Part shown: piece by piece, positions 34,319-43,570 of the stretch
Layout of the letters: each line of letters starts with the position of its first letter
How positions within the stretch are numbered: the first letter of the stretch is position 1
Assembly: GCA_015061085.1 (NCBI GenBank)
Contig: SUXG01000017.1
Coordinates: 1 to 48,458, forward strand
Direction of reading: 5' to 3'
Length of the DNA stretch: 48,458 nucleotides
From: Bacteroidales bacterium
GTDB taxonomy: Bacteria; Bacteroidota; Bacteroidia; Bacteroidales; Muribaculaceae
Notes under the pieces: generated by a model
The model's database searches: none
The model's input: only the letters and a program-made list of their open reading frames with translations
Told to the model about the DNA's origin: nothing
Made by a program: the position numbers and the translations under genes

Positions 34319-35209
34319 ATGGTAAAGAATAGCAATGCAATGTTTTTGCAATTGAATTATGGAAAGAGGTTGATGCTTTTGGCGTTGATGTTTCTTGTCA
34401 TGGGGATATTTGCTTCGTTTGCAGCATCATTTGCTCAGCAAATATTTGACGCAGGCACAAGAGATTATATGATGTTGGCATCGGCTTTGCAGGCTATTAT
34501 AATGTTTGTGGCGCCTGCGATCGGGACTGCATATTTCTTGTCGCCAATGCCAATGAAAATGTTGGGGTTGAATAAAGGTGTCAGTGTAATGAATGTCGTC
34601 GGCATCATATTGGTTATGATTGTTGCCATGCCGGCACTAAATCAAGTGATAGCTTGGAATTCACAATTATCGTTTCCGGATTTTTTAAGTGATTTGGAGA
34701 TTTGGATGAGAGAGATGGAAACTAATGCTGCGCAGATGCAGGATTTGTTGCTTTCGTCAAATACGATAGGCGGTTTTGTTATGTCGTTATTGGTGGTCGC
34801 TGTATTGACCGGATTTGCGGAAGAAATATTTTTTAGAGGAGCATTACAACGAGTTATAGCAAGCAACGGGACCAATCACCATGTAGCAATATGGGTCGCT
34901 GCATTTGTTTTCAGTTTGCTACATTTTCAATTTTTTGGATTTTTTCCACGCTTATTGTTAGGTGCATTTTTCGGATATATCTTTTATTGGACAGGCTCCA
35001 TTTGGGCATCGGCAATTGCTCATGCCGTAAATAATGGGATAGTCGTAGTTTCGATATTTTTGATAAATAGTGGTTGCGATATTAATGCAATTGAGAATTT
35101 GGGAGTGCAGGACAGTGGTTTTCCAATGATTGCTTGCATAAGTGCCGGAATTACAATTTTAATATTAGTGTTTTTTAGAAAGAAATTTTTTGCAACATCA
35201 AGGCGATAA
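34319..35209 (+). CDS. CPBP-family intramembrane metalloprotease
   Basis: A multi-pass membrane protein with the CPBP (Rce1-like) motifs: EEIFFRGALQRVIA (EExxxR), FSLLHFQ (FxxxH) and SAIAHAVNNG (HxxxN). These place it among glutamate/metal proteases of the membrane, several of which process peptides or prenylated substrates; the target here is unknown. I chose ATG at 34319 (297 codons with stop) over a TTG at 34307 that would overlap the lptB stop. holA follows after 2 bases. Confidence 0.9.
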   Translation: MVKNSNAMFLQLNYGKRLMLLALMFLVMGIFASFAASFAQQIFDAGTRDYMMLASALQAIIMFVAPAIGTAYFLSPMPMKMLGLNKGVSVMNVVGIILVMIVAMPALNQVIAWNSQLSFPDFLSDLEIWMREMETNAAQMQDLLLSSNTIGGFVMSLLVVAVLTGFAEEIFFRGALQRVIASNGTNHHVAIWVAAFVFSLLHFQFFGFFPRLLLGAFFGYIFYWTGSIWASAIAHAVNNGIVVVSIFLINSGCDINAIENLGVQDSGFPMIACISAGITILILVFFRKKFFATSRR

Positions 35210-35211
35210 TA

Positions 35212-36249
35212 ATGGCTAAGCAAGAACACTCGTCTTACAATGAGATATTAAAGAATATCCGAAACAAACAGTTTGCTCCCATTTATTTGTTGATGGGAGA
35301 GGAGCCGTATTTTATCGATGAATTAACAGATCGGTTGCAAGAAGCAGTTGTGCCAGAGGATGAACGGGATTTTAATCAGACGATTTTATATGGTGCAGAC
35401 ACATCGATAGAGACTGTAATAAATGCATCGCGTAGATTTCCGGTAATGGCAGAAAGGCAAATTGTCTTATTCAAAGAAGTGCAGTCGGCGTCAGATGCTA
35501 AGCGCAATATTGAGAAGTTGCTCCCGTATGTATCAAATCCGTCGAGGACTACGGTGCTTGTCATTACTTTTAAGGGTGATGTGCTGAGCTCTTCTTCCGG
35601 TTTGGTAAAAGAAATCAAGAATAACGGAGGTGTCGTTTTTGATAGTGCCAAGGTAAAAGATTGGAATTTGGATGGTTATATCAAAAGCTATTGCAAAGAA
35701 AAGTCGCTGAATATTGATGATAAATCAGTCGCAATTCTTAGGGAATTTATAGGAAATGATTTGAAGCGATTGTTTGGAGAAATCGACAAATTGATTGTTT
35801 CGTTGCCTGCAAATTCTCGTGATATAACTCCTGATTTAATAGAGCGAAATATCGGTTTCAGCAAGGATTTCAATAACTTTGAGTTGATAAGAGCATTGAT
35901 TAATCGGGATTATGCCAAGTCGATGCAAATTGTAGATTATTTTGAGCGCAATCCCAAGCAAAATCCTGTGGTTGTTACAATACCGATATTGTTTAATTTT
36001 TTTACAAATATACTTTTGGCTCATTATGCGCAAGATAAGTCGGACAATGGGCTTATGCAGCAGTTGAGGCTTAAATCGTCGTATGCGTTGAAAGAGATAA
36101 AACCGGGTATGACGATATTCAGTGCGAAAAAGGCAATAATTATAATTGAGGTTATTCGTGAACTTGACTGCAAGAGCAAGGGTATCAACTCGATGCAGAA
36201 GGATTATTCGTTATTGAAGGAGTTGATATATAAAATATTTACAATTTGA
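35212..36249 (+). CDS. holA: DNA polymerase III subunit delta
   Basis: Delta opens the sliding clamp as part of the clamp loader. The 345 residues match HolA: APIYLLMGEEPYFIDELTDRLQEAV, then DFNQTILYGADTS, FPVMAERQIVLFKEVQ, a GNDLKRLFGEIDKL stretch in the middle and helical domain III. Start at 35212 follows the CPBP stop after 2 bases, indicating coupling. Confidence 0.92.
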   Translation: MAKQEHSSYNEILKNIRNKQFAPIYLLMGEEPYFIDELTDRLQEAVVPEDERDFNQTILYGADTSIETVINASRRFPVMAERQIVLFKEVQSASDAKRNIEKLLPYVSNPSRTTVLVITFKGDVLSSSSGLVKEIKNNGGVVFDSAKVKDWNLDGYIKSYCKEKSLNIDDKSVAILREFIGNDLKRLFGEIDKLIVSLPANSRDITPDLIERNIGFSKDFNNFELIRALINRDYAKSMQIVDYFERNPKQNPVVVTIPILFNFFTNILLAHYAQDKSDNGLMQQLRLKSSYALKEIKPGMTIFSAKKAIIIIEVIRELDCKSKGINSMQKDYSLLKELIYKIFTI

Positions 36250-36258
36250 TTTTGCTAT

Positions 36259-37005
36259 ATGATATACTATTTTTCCGGAACAGGAAATTCCAAGCATGTT
36301 GCACAATGTTTGGCAGAAGAGACAGGTGATGATCTGAAATTCATTCCTACGTGTGAATTTCAAGGTTATTCAGATGTGTTGGGTTTTGTCTTTCCGGTTT
36401 ATTCATGGGGAGTTCCGGCTATTGTGTTGGATTTTATTAGGGCGTTGCCTGTGTGTGACAAAGAAGATATGTATGTCTTTATGGTTGCGACTTGTGGTGA
36501 TGACGTCGGGATGACAGATAAGATGCTTGAAAAAGAGTTGCGTGCAAAAAACATCGGGTTAGATTTATCGTTTTCGGTTACGATGCCGAATACTTACGTT
36601 CTTTTGCCCGGTTTTGATGTTGATGCAAAGGATGTTGAGCAATTAAAGTTGAATAAATCCAAGGTTCGGATATCTGTTATTGCGCAAAAGATTAACTCTC
36701 GAATTAATGAAACGGATGTAGTAAGAGGGGGAATGGCATGGTTGAAGACAAGGATGATATATCCGTTGTTTACGAAATATGGGATGAATTCAGCAAAGTG
36801 GCATGCAGAAGATTCATGTGTAGGATGCGAATTGTGTAGCAAAGTATGTCCTGTTTCTAACATCATAATGGTTGATGGGAAGCCAGAATGGAAAAGTAAA
36901 TGTATTTCATGTACAGCTTGTTATCATGTCTGTCCTCAACAAGCAGTTCAATATGGCAATGCCACACAAAATAAAGGTCAATATCGAACACTGTTGAAAT
37001 TGTAA
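36259..37005 (+). CDS. EFR1-family flavodoxin-ferredoxin protein
   Basis: The first 170 residues form a flavodoxin-like domain beginning MIYYFSGTGNSKHVAQCLA, the FMN phosphate loop. The last 70 contain two 4Fe-4S motifs, CVGCELCSKVCPVSNI and CISCTACYHVCPQQAV. This EFR1 architecture is common in anaerobes and is thought to shuttle electrons; no specific partner is adjacent. Last gene of the udk-lptB-CPBP-holA run (gap 9 bases). A short hairpin without U run lies at 37018-37033. Confidence 0.92.
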   Translation: MIYYFSGTGNSKHVAQCLAEETGDDLKFIPTCEFQGYSDVLGFVFPVYSWGVPAIVLDFIRALPVCDKEDMYVFMVATCGDDVGMTDKMLEKELRAKNIGLDLSFSVTMPNTYVLLPGFDVDAKDVEQLKLNKSKVRISVIAQKINSRINETDVVRGGMAWLKTRMIYPLFTKYGMNSAKWHAEDSCVGCELCSKVCPVSNIIMVDGKPEWKSKCISCTACYHVCPQQAVQYGNATQNKGQYRTLLKL

Positions 37006-37069
37006 AATAGCTAATTATGCTTATTTATAAGCAGGAATGAAAAATGATATAAATATTTCACATCAGATT

Positions 37070-37100
37070 ATTGGAGATTGTTCTTTTTATTGTATCTTTG
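37070..37100 (+). promoter_or_regulatory. Promoter for dapA-dnaG
   Basis: ATTG (37070-37073, one mismatch) and TATCTTTG (37093-37100) are 19 bp apart. Transcription would start near 37107, about 20 bases before the dapA ATG. Confidence 0.65.
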
Positions 37101-37127
37101 TAGTCTTGAAATAATAGCAATGTTATA

Positions 37128-38015
37128 ATGGAGCAATTGGATCTAAAAGGAATGGGAGTGGCTCTTGTCACACCATTTAAAGCAGACAAATCGATAGACT
37201 ATGATGCGTTAAGGGTGCTTATAGAGTATCTGATAGTTAATGATTGTGACTATTTGGTTGTGCTTGGGACTACGGCTGAAACTCCGACATTATCGAAAGA
37301 AGAGCGTCAGAATATAAAGGATTTTGTCAGAAAGCAAGTAGCAGGACGTGTACCGTTAATAGTTGGTCATGGAGGCAATAATACCATGGAATTGGTAAAG
37401 GAGCTAAGGACGGGTGACTTTGAAGGTTTTTCGGCTATATTGTCGGTTGTTCCATATTATAACAAACCATCGCAAGAGGGTATATATCAGCATTATAAAG
37501 CTATCGCAGAGGCTTCGCCATTGCCTGTAATACTGTATAATGTTCCGGGAAGAACAGGCGTAAATATGTCAGCAGACACAACATTGCGATTGGCTTATGC
37601 TTTTGAAAATATAATCGGAGTCAAAGAGGCTTCAGGCAATATAACCCAAATGGATGATATAATAAAAAATAAGCCATCACGATTTGAAGTTATATCGGGT
37701 GATGATGGGGTGACATTCCCATTGTTGACACTTGGAGCTGTCGGTGTAATATCTGTCATAGGTAATGCTTTCCCACGAGAGTTTAGTAAGATGGTACGAC
37801 TTGGATTGAATGGTGAGTATGAAAAAGCGCGTGCTATTCATCACAAGTTTACGGAATTATTCAGTTTGCTATTTGTTGATGGCAATCCGGCAGGGGTGAA
37901 GTGTGCGTTGCATCACATGGGATTCATTGAGAATGAATTGCGTTTGCCGCTTGTGCCGACACGAATTGCGACCAATGAGAAGATTCATTCGGTGTTAAAA
38001 AGTTTAAGAGGCTAA
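37128..38015 (+). CDS. dapA: 4-hydroxy-tetrahydrodipicolinate synthase
   Basis: DapA condenses pyruvate with aspartate semialdehyde in lysine and peptidoglycan-precursor synthesis. The 295-residue TIM barrel has GTTAETPTL (47-55), the catalytic Tyr in ILYNVPGRTG (Y137) and the Schiff-base lysine in IIGVKEASGN (K166). The GDDGVTFPLLTLGAVGVISVIGN segment is typical. dnaG follows after 22 bases. Confidence 0.97.
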   Translation: MEQLDLKGMGVALVTPFKADKSIDYDALRVLIEYLIVNDCDYLVVLGTTAETPTLSKEERQNIKDFVRKQVAGRVPLIVGHGGNNTMELVKELRTGDFEGFSAILSVVPYYNKPSQEGIYQHYKAIAEASPLPVILYNVPGRTGVNMSADTTLRLAYAFENIIGVKEASGNITQMDDIIKNKPSRFEVISGDDGVTFPLLTLGAVGVISVIGNAFPREFSKMVRLGLNGEYEKARAIHHKFTELFSLLFVDGNPAGVKCALHHMGFIENELRLPLVPTRIATNEKIHSVLKSLRG

Positions 38016-38037
38016 GTGCTTCAAATCGGCATTTGTA

Positions 38038-40197
38038 ATGATTGATAAAGCCACTGTTAAACGTATTATTGATGTTGCTGACATTGTAGAAGTTGTCGGT
38101 GACTATGTTCATTTGGTCAAACGTGGCTCTAACTATATGGGTTTATGCCCATTTCATAACGAGAAGACTCCATCATTCTCGGTCAATCGTCAGCGCAATA
38201 TATGCAAATGTTTTTCATGTGGCAAGGGAGGTAGTCCTGTCAATTTTATAATGGAAAAAGAGGGCGTTAATTATCATGATGCCCTTTTGCATTTGGCTAA
38301 GAAATATGGAATTAAGGTAGAGGAACGCGAGTTGACTGACCAGGAACGCGAGCAACAAAGTGAGCGAGAGAGTATGCTTGTGGTCAATGAATGGGCTATG
38401 CGTCAGATGGAGAGTAATCTTACGGAGAGCGAAGAGGGTAAAACTATCGGTCTGCAATATCTCTATCAAAGAGGTATCACTAATGAAGCCATTGCAAAGT
38501 TTCATTTGGGATATGCAATAGACAAGGGTCAGGATTTATATGACAAGGCTATCAAGTCGGGTTATGATGTAAAGCATCTCAAGAGTGTCGGTCTATGCGG
38601 AGAAAGTCAGCAAGGACGATATTATGATAGATTTCGTGGACGAGTTATATTTCCTGTGCATAATCCGGCAGGAAAGGTTATAGCTTTCGGTGGAAGAGGA
38701 ATTAAAGGAGAGCCGGCGAAGTATATCAACTCACCGGAGTCGCAAATCTATGTAAAGAGTAATGAACTTTATGGCATTTACCAAGCCAAGACGTCGATAA
38801 TAAGGCAGAACAAGTGTTATCTTGTGGAGGGATATATGGATGTCATCGGCATGTGGCAGTCAGGCATGGAAAATGTCGTAGCATCGAGTGGTACGTCGTT
38901 GACAGACGGTCAGATAGCACTTATACATAGATTTACGGAGAATGTTACATTGATTTATGATGGTGATGCTGCCGGTATAAAGGCTTCGATACGAGGCATC
39001 GATTTGTTGTTGTCACATAATTTGAATGTTAAGGTCTTGTTGCTTCCTGATGGAGAGGACCCTGACTCATTCTCTCGTAATCATACGCCTGAAGAATTTC
39101 GTGAATATATTGAGAATAATGAGACTGACTTCATAAGGTTTAAGACTCAGACGCTTCTTGAGGGTTGTGGCAATGATCCGATAAAGCGAGCAGAAGCGAT
39201 ACGCAGTATAGTGAAATCGTTGTCGTCAATCAGCGATATGATTAAGCGTTCGATGTATATTCAAGATTGTAGCCGATTGCTCAATGTTTCGGAGAATATA
39301 TTGATATTAGAGGTTAAGAAAGCGCGAGGGGAAGTTGTCGAAGAGCAGCGAAAGAAGATAGAGCGTTCAAGCGCATCGACGGATAGTGCAGAAGCTTCAA
39401 TTTATGAATCAATGGCTTCTAAAAAGGCTGCTACAGATAAAGAGGACACCACATTCTGCTCGATACTTCGACCATTGGAGAAAAACGTCATAACGTATTG
39501 TGTCAGATATGGGATGTCAGATTATGCCGCGACAGATGCCGACGGTGAGATAGTATATCTGAAGGTGTTTCAGGTCATTGCAGATGAGATGTCGTTGGAT
39601 AATTTAACGTTTACGACGCCCGTCTATGAACGTATTTTTCAGCGAATTAATGATATGTATTCAGAATATTCTGCGCAACGAGGTGAATTTCGACAAGAGT
39701 TGGATGCTGAGGTTCAGAAACGGTATAGAGCAGGATTGGATAAGATTGCATCGGAGCAATTGAGTGTTGAGGATATAGCTCATAAAGAGGATTTACTGAA
39801 GCGAGAGTTAGACGTGTTTTGCAGTAGTCGGGAGTCGGAATTTGATAAATTATATGTCAGCAAAATATTGAGCAGTGATCCTGATGATGAACTTAGAAAT
39901 GAAGTTTTAAATCTGATAACAGAGAAGTATAATCTGAGTAAGTATCACTTTAAGACAACACGAATTGAAGTCGAATCTGATAAATTAAGTGAGTTGATAC
40001 CACGCGTTATTGATGAATGGAAGGATGGCGTGTTGCATGTCAAGATAGAGCAGGCGAGAGCTGAGTTAAAGCGAATTACTGCAGAGAATACCGGAGAAGA
40101 CATCGTTCCTATAATGGCGCAAATCCAACGATTGGCACAAGCGCGTCAGCAATTTGCAAAGCAGATAGGGGAGAGAATAATAGTGCCTAAGAAGTGA
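38038..40197 (+). CDS. dnaG: DNA primase
   Basis: Makes RNA primers for replication. The 719 residues start with the CHC2 zinc finger (C37, H40, C58, C61), followed by the RNA-polymerase core (YLYQRGITNEAIAKFHLGY, RFRGRVIFPVHNPAGKVIAFGGRG) and the TOPRIM site with LVEGYMDVIGMWQSGMENVVASSGTSL and YDGDAAGIKA. The C-terminal 280 residues are charged and helical and should bind the DnaB helicase. Longer than E. coli DnaG (581), as usual for Bacteroidetes. Confidence 0.97.
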   Translation: MIDKATVKRIIDVADIVEVVGDYVHLVKRGSNYMGLCPFHNEKTPSFSVNRQRNICKCFSCGKGGSPVNFIMEKEGVNYHDALLHLAKKYGIKVEERELTDQEREQQSERESMLVVNEWAMRQMESNLTESEEGKTIGLQYLYQRGITNEAIAKFHLGYAIDKGQDLYDKAIKSGYDVKHLKSVGLCGESQQGRYYDRFRGRVIFPVHNPAGKVIAFGGRGIKGEPAKYINSPESQIYVKSNELYGIYQAKTSIIRQNKCYLVEGYMDVIGMWQSGMENVVASSGTSLTDGQIALIHRFTENVTLIYDGDAAGIKASIRGIDLLLSHNLNVKVLLLPDGEDPDSFSRNHTPEEFREYIENNETDFIRFKTQTLLEGCGNDPIKRAEAIRSIVKSLSSISDMIKRSMYIQDCSRLLNVSENILILEVKKARGEVVEEQRKKIERSSASTDSAEASIYESMASKKAATDKEDTTFCSILRPLEKNVITYCVRYGMSDYAATDADGEIVYLKVFQVIADEMSLDNLTFTTPVYERIFQRINDMYSEYSAQRGEFRQELDAEVQKRYRAGLDKIASEQLSVEDIAHKEDLLKRELDVFCSSRESEFDKLYVSKILSSDPDDELRNEVLNLITEKYNLSKYHFKTTRIEVESDKLSELIPRVIDEWKDGVLHVKIEQARAELKRITAENTGEDIVPIMAQIQRLAQARQQFAKQIGERIIVPKK

Positions 40198-40299
40198 TTT
40201 ACTGCCGGCGTCTCCTCAATTATGTGCAAGATGGGAATGCACTCTAAAACTAAGGCATTAATTCGGAATTTATTGATTGAATAGGCTAAAGAGGCTTTT

Positions 40300-40965
40300 T
40301 TAGCTTTCAAGAATTTGTTTGTCTTTGCAGTAAAGCACTTTAGCAGGAAATTCATCTACAAGTTGAAGGTTGTGGGTAGCCATTAATATGGTGTGTCCGT
40401 TCTCAGCCAATTTGTGAAGGAGCATAACGATTTGCCACCCTGTCTGAGGGTCGAGGTTTCCGGTCGGCTCATCAGCAATGATTAGTTCGGGCTTATTTAG
40501 CAGAGCACGAGCGATAACGATGCGTTGTTGCTCTCCACCACTAAGCTCGTGGGGAAATTTGTAGCTTTTGTTTGACATGCTGACTTGATGTAGTACGCTT
40601 TCGATGCGTTCGTCGATTTCAGCTTTGTTTTTCCAGCCTGTGGCATCCAATACGAATTTTAGGTTTTCATATACTGAACGGTCTTGAAGCAGTTGGAAAT
40701 CTTGAAAGACGATGCCGATTTTTCTACGAAGGAATGGTATTTGCTTGCGTTGTATTTTATTGAGGTTGTAGTCTAAGACGTTGGCTTCGCCTTCGCTGAT
40801 AGGCACTTCGGCATACATCGATTTCATTAAGCTGCTTTTTCCGCTTCCGACTTTCCCCACGAGGTAGCAAAATTCACCTGATTTTAGTTGGAATGACACA
40901 TTTTGGAGCACAAGATGTTCTGCTCGTTCGATGCTTACGTTTTTAAAATCGACTACTATACCCAT
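40300..40965 (-). CDS. ftsE: FtsE-like ABC transporter ATP-binding protein
   Basis: The 221-residue ATPase has Walker [10 protein letters not shown], the Q-loop [19 protein letters not shown], signature [15 protein letters not shown] and Walker [13 protein letters not shown], with the FtsE/LolD-type [17 protein letters not shown] end. FtsE pairs with FtsX to control septal peptidoglycan hydrolysis; no ftsX is adjacent, so FtsE versus another exporter ATPase is decided by similarity only. It has its own promoter (40989-41019). The 102-base spacer to dnaG (convergent) shows only a weak hairpin. Confidence 0.85.
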   Translation of the reverse strand: MGIVVDFKNVSIERAEHLVLQNVSFQLKSGEFCYLVGKVGSGKSSLMKSMYAEVPISEGEANVLDYNLNKIQRKQIPFLRRKIGIVFQDFQLLQDRSVYENLKFVLDATGWKNKAEIDERIESVLHQVSMSNKSYKFPHELSGGEQQRIVIARALLNKPELIIADEPTGNLDPQTGWQIVMLLHKLAENGHTILMATHNLQLVDEFPAKVLYCKDKQILES

Positions 40966-40988
40966 TTGCTTGTAATTTATAATTCACA

Positions 40989-41019
40989 CAAAAGTAGCCA
41001 ATTTTTATGAAACAGCAAA
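40989..41019 (-). promoter_or_regulatory. Promoter for ftsE
   Basis: On the - strand TTTG (41019-41016) and TACTTTTG (40996-40989) are 19 bp apart, both exact matches. It sits between the end of the porin gene (41023) and ftsE. Confidence 0.7.
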
Positions 41020-41022
41020 ATC

Positions 41023-42330
41023 TTAGAATGAGAATTGAACGACAGCGTCGCATCTTTGTGCAGTAGCGCTTTCTCCGTTGAAATTAGAGCGTTTGCCGAT
41101 AAGGTATTCGATGCCGATTTGAAATCTCGGGTTGATGTCCCAAAAGATATTTGCCGCACCGTATAGTCCGTATTTGTATTCGTTTCCATCGACTTTATGC
41201 TGAGGGAGGTAGCGCATTTCGCCAAGAGCGAGGCAGGCATAGACGTTGTCGGCAAAATTGTATTTGATGCCGGTTGTGATTCCCAATGATAATGGAGCAT
41301 ACATTTTGCCATTGTTGTTCGGGTCGGGAATTAAGTCATAGTTGCCGATTTGGAGATCGTTGGTGTAGCTTCCGATGCCTTGTCCGAAATTTACTGAGCC
41401 GTAAATAGTCAGTGGTTTGAGGATTTTAATGACATGGCTTAATTGTAGCCCCCAAGCGAATTTGTTATGGTCTTTCATGTTGACCAAATCACGATAAGGA
41501 GTCATTCGGAGCAGGTAGGATAGTCTGACATGTTGATTGCTGTTATCCCATTGGTATTGTGCAAATCCGGTAAGGTCAGGAATCCAATCACTTAAGGCTT
41601 TTGTTGAAACATTGTCGGCATTAACATTGCTTTTAGGGATTTCTAATGCGGATGAAAGAATCCAATTTTTATTTAATTGGTGCATCCAACGCATCATGAC
41701 GGCAGATTTATTGATTTCACCGTTTGGTCCGGCACCGTCGATAGTTGGAGGATTTGCCATCGGGTCGCTGAAGGTTGTCAGCGAGTAGCCTACGGTCCAA
41801 TCATTGACAGTGATGTATGCTTTTTTGAGTTTGAAGCCAACGTTGTTGTAGCCGTCAAAGTTACATTCTATGTAGCCCAAGAAGTTTCCCAAGCGAGAGT
41901 TGCGACCGATTACTTTGAAGAATAGTGCAGTACCGGCAGGTGTAGCAGCGAGTTTGTGTTGTTGCGCAGGGTCGGATGGTACCGGGATGAGGTAGGGCAC
42001 AAAACCGTTTGCGGGGATAGAGCCATTCCAGTCGGCCCATGCTCTCATGCGCACAACGCCACCGATGCCCATTGCGAGATTAGCATCTTTGCTCATGAAA
42101 AGGAAGTAGGGAGCTCGTGGGTCTTGAAAATGTCGGAATTGATCGACATAAAAGAGGTCTATCATAGAGCGAATTGAGTCATCTGTCGCTTGGATGTTGT
42201 CGTTTTGCCCGGTGTAGATTAAGCGATGACCGAGTTGGTGGTCTTCTAACGAAGGGATGCTGTCTGCGTTTTGGGCATAGCTTACGGCAGGGAGCAGAAG
42301 CGTCAGTGTGAATAGCGATGTGTGTTTCAT
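41023..42330 (-). CDS. DcaP-like outer-membrane porin
   Basis: From the ATG at 42330 the protein begins with a signal peptide (MKHTSLFTLTLLLPAVSYAQ) and has 435 residues ending in an aromatic (VVQFSF), the usual C-terminal signal of outer-membrane barrels. The middle contains alternating strands and WTVGYSLTTFSDPMANPPTIDGAGPNGE, which resembles the constriction region of DcaP-type trimeric porins. The frame stays open 20 codons upstream, but that start would precede the signal peptide. The permeant is unknown; DcaP proteins favour small anionic solutes such as dicarboxylates. Monocistronic in appearance. Confidence 0.75.
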   Translation of the reverse strand: MKHTSLFTLTLLLPAVSYAQNADSIPSLEDHQLGHRLIYTGQNDNIQATDDSIRSMIDLFYVDQFRHFQDPRAPYFLFMSKDANLAMGIGGVVRMRAWADWNGSIPANGFVPYLIPVPSDPAQQHKLAATPAGTALFFKVIGRNSRLGNFLGYIECNFDGYNNVGFKLKKAYITVNDWTVGYSLTTFSDPMANPPTIDGAGPNGEINKSAVMMRWMHQLNKNWILSSALEIPKSNVNADNVSTKALSDWIPDLTGFAQYQWDNSNQHVRLSYLLRMTPYRDLVNMKDHNKFAWGLQLSHVIKILKPLTIYGSVNFGQGIGSYTNDLQIGNYDLIPDPNNNGKMYAPLSLGITTGIKYNFADNVYACLALGEMRYLPQHKVDGNEYKYGLYGAANIFWDINPRFQIGIEYLIGKRSNFNGESATAQRCDAVVQFSF

Positions 42331-42396
42331 AGGATTTAGATTTACTGTTTCTGTTGATGATTTTGTTTGCTCTCTAAGGTGAAGACGCAAAGTTGA

Positions 42397-42693
42397 CTAC
42401 ATCCATTTTTCGAGTTCTTTTATGAGGTCGCTTGCTTTTTGGACTCCTGATTGACGGAATTTTATTTCGCCGTATTTGACGATAACGATAGTCGGCACAG
42501 AACGTATTCCCCACTCGGTGGCTAATTCTTTGTTGGTGTCGATGTCGATTTTTATTACTTTGGCTTTGTCGCAAACGTGTTTTTCTACTTCGTCGATGAC
42601 GGGGTGCATCCTTTTGCAAGGACCACACCATGAAGCATAAAAGTCGATGAGTATCGGACGACTGCTTTTCATTGTTTCTTCTAAATTTTTCAT
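42397..42693 (-). CDS. trxA: Thioredoxin
   Basis: The 98 residues carry the active site DFYASWCGPCKRMHP (C23, C26), then VIKIDIDTNKELATEWGIRSVPTIVIVKYGE with the cis-Pro loop. No signal peptide, so it acts in the cytoplasm as a disulphide reductant. Its family-typical length (about 105) is nearly complete. Confidence 0.95.
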   Translation of the reverse strand: MKNLEETMKSSRPILIDFYASWCGPCKRMHPVIDEVEKHVCDKAKVIKIDIDTNKELATEWGIRSVPTIVIVKYGEIKFRQSGVQKASDLIKELEKWM

Positions 42694-42774
42694 AGTATCA
42701 GCGTGTTTTTGTGATATAACGCCTCAGCGATGAATGTTGTTCAAAGATGATGGTATTTACACAAATACAGAGTT

Positions 42775-43557
42775 CTATAGCTTAATGCTGTCGTATGGTT
42801 TGGTCAAGGCATGAAAATTAGTGTTCGGGCTTAAGAGCGACAATGCGTTCTTATAGGCATGGACATCATCGATGTGTTTTTGTCGCAGTGATTCATCGCA
42901 GTTGGCAAAGTGCATGGGGATCAGATGTCTGATGTCGAATCGGTTGAGAAAGATGTTAGCTCCCATGGCGTAATCGTTGCCTATTCTGCTATCGATAGGG
43001 AACATTGCGAGGTCAATTGTTTGGCTTGTCTCTGCGATATGCGAGAGTATTCGTTTGAAATTCGAAATTTCCTGTGCTTTTTCAGAAGGAGTCTTTTCTT
43101 CCAAAATCCAGGCGTTGAGGTCGCCTGCGTGGAAGATATATTTTGAGGAGTGTCCGATTAGGTAGCTGCAACCGATGTCTGTTGACCCGTAAGCGTTTAC
43201 GGTGATTAACTCATCGTTGAATTTGTCGCCTTCCGACATGATTTTCACCCTCTCCGGGTCTATTCGCAATTTGCCTTTATAGGTGGTGTTTGGGGAAAGC
43301 AGATGCTTTATGAAACGTGCAGTATCGTTGCTGATGATGTATGAAATCTTGTTGTTCAGCTGTGATGACCATGAGAAAATCTCCTTATTGAAGTGGTCTT
43401 TATGATGGTGGCTGACAAATATATACACCGGCTTATCGGGCGTAATAAAATCAAATATTCGACCATCGGGGTCAGCCCAATAGTCGAATATCAATATGCA
43501 ATCATTCAACTCAACGACAAAGCAATCGTGCCAAATATATGTAATTGAGTAGTTCAC
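42775..43557 (-). CDS. Metallo-beta-lactamase-fold hydrolase
   Basis: The 260 residues show the metal-binding SHHHKDHFN (HxHxDH), FHAGDLNAW (bridging Asp) and the late LIPMHFANCDES (His), in the order found in UlaG-like/lactonase-like members of the fold. The N-terminus (YSITYIWHDCFVVELNDCILIFDYWADP) is the usual first beta-strand pair. No signal peptide. The substrate is unknown. It begins 13 bases after a secreted beta-barrel protein gene and is probably cotranscribed with it. Confidence 0.88.
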   Translation of the reverse strand: MNYSITYIWHDCFVVELNDCILIFDYWADPDGRIFDFITPDKPVYIFVSHHHKDHFNKEIFSWSSQLNNKISYIISNDTARFIKHLLSPNTTYKGKLRIDPERVKIMSEGDKFNDELITVNAYGSTDIGCSYLIGHSSKYIFHAGDLNAWILEEKTPSEKAQEISNFKRILSHIAETSQTIDLAMFPIDSRIGNDYAMGANIFLNRFDIRHLIPMHFANCDESLRQKHIDDVHAYKNALSLLSPNTNFHALTKPYDSIKL

Positions 43558-43570
43558 GATTGAGCCTTTG

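Noticed and set aside
37018..37033. Hairpin TGCTTA/TAAGCA after the EFR1 gene
   Set aside because: Perfect but only 6 bp and no U run, so not a convincing terminator.
42331..42390. Longer porin start with 20 extra charged residues
   Set aside because: The signal peptide begins at the ATG at 42330, so the extension would block export.
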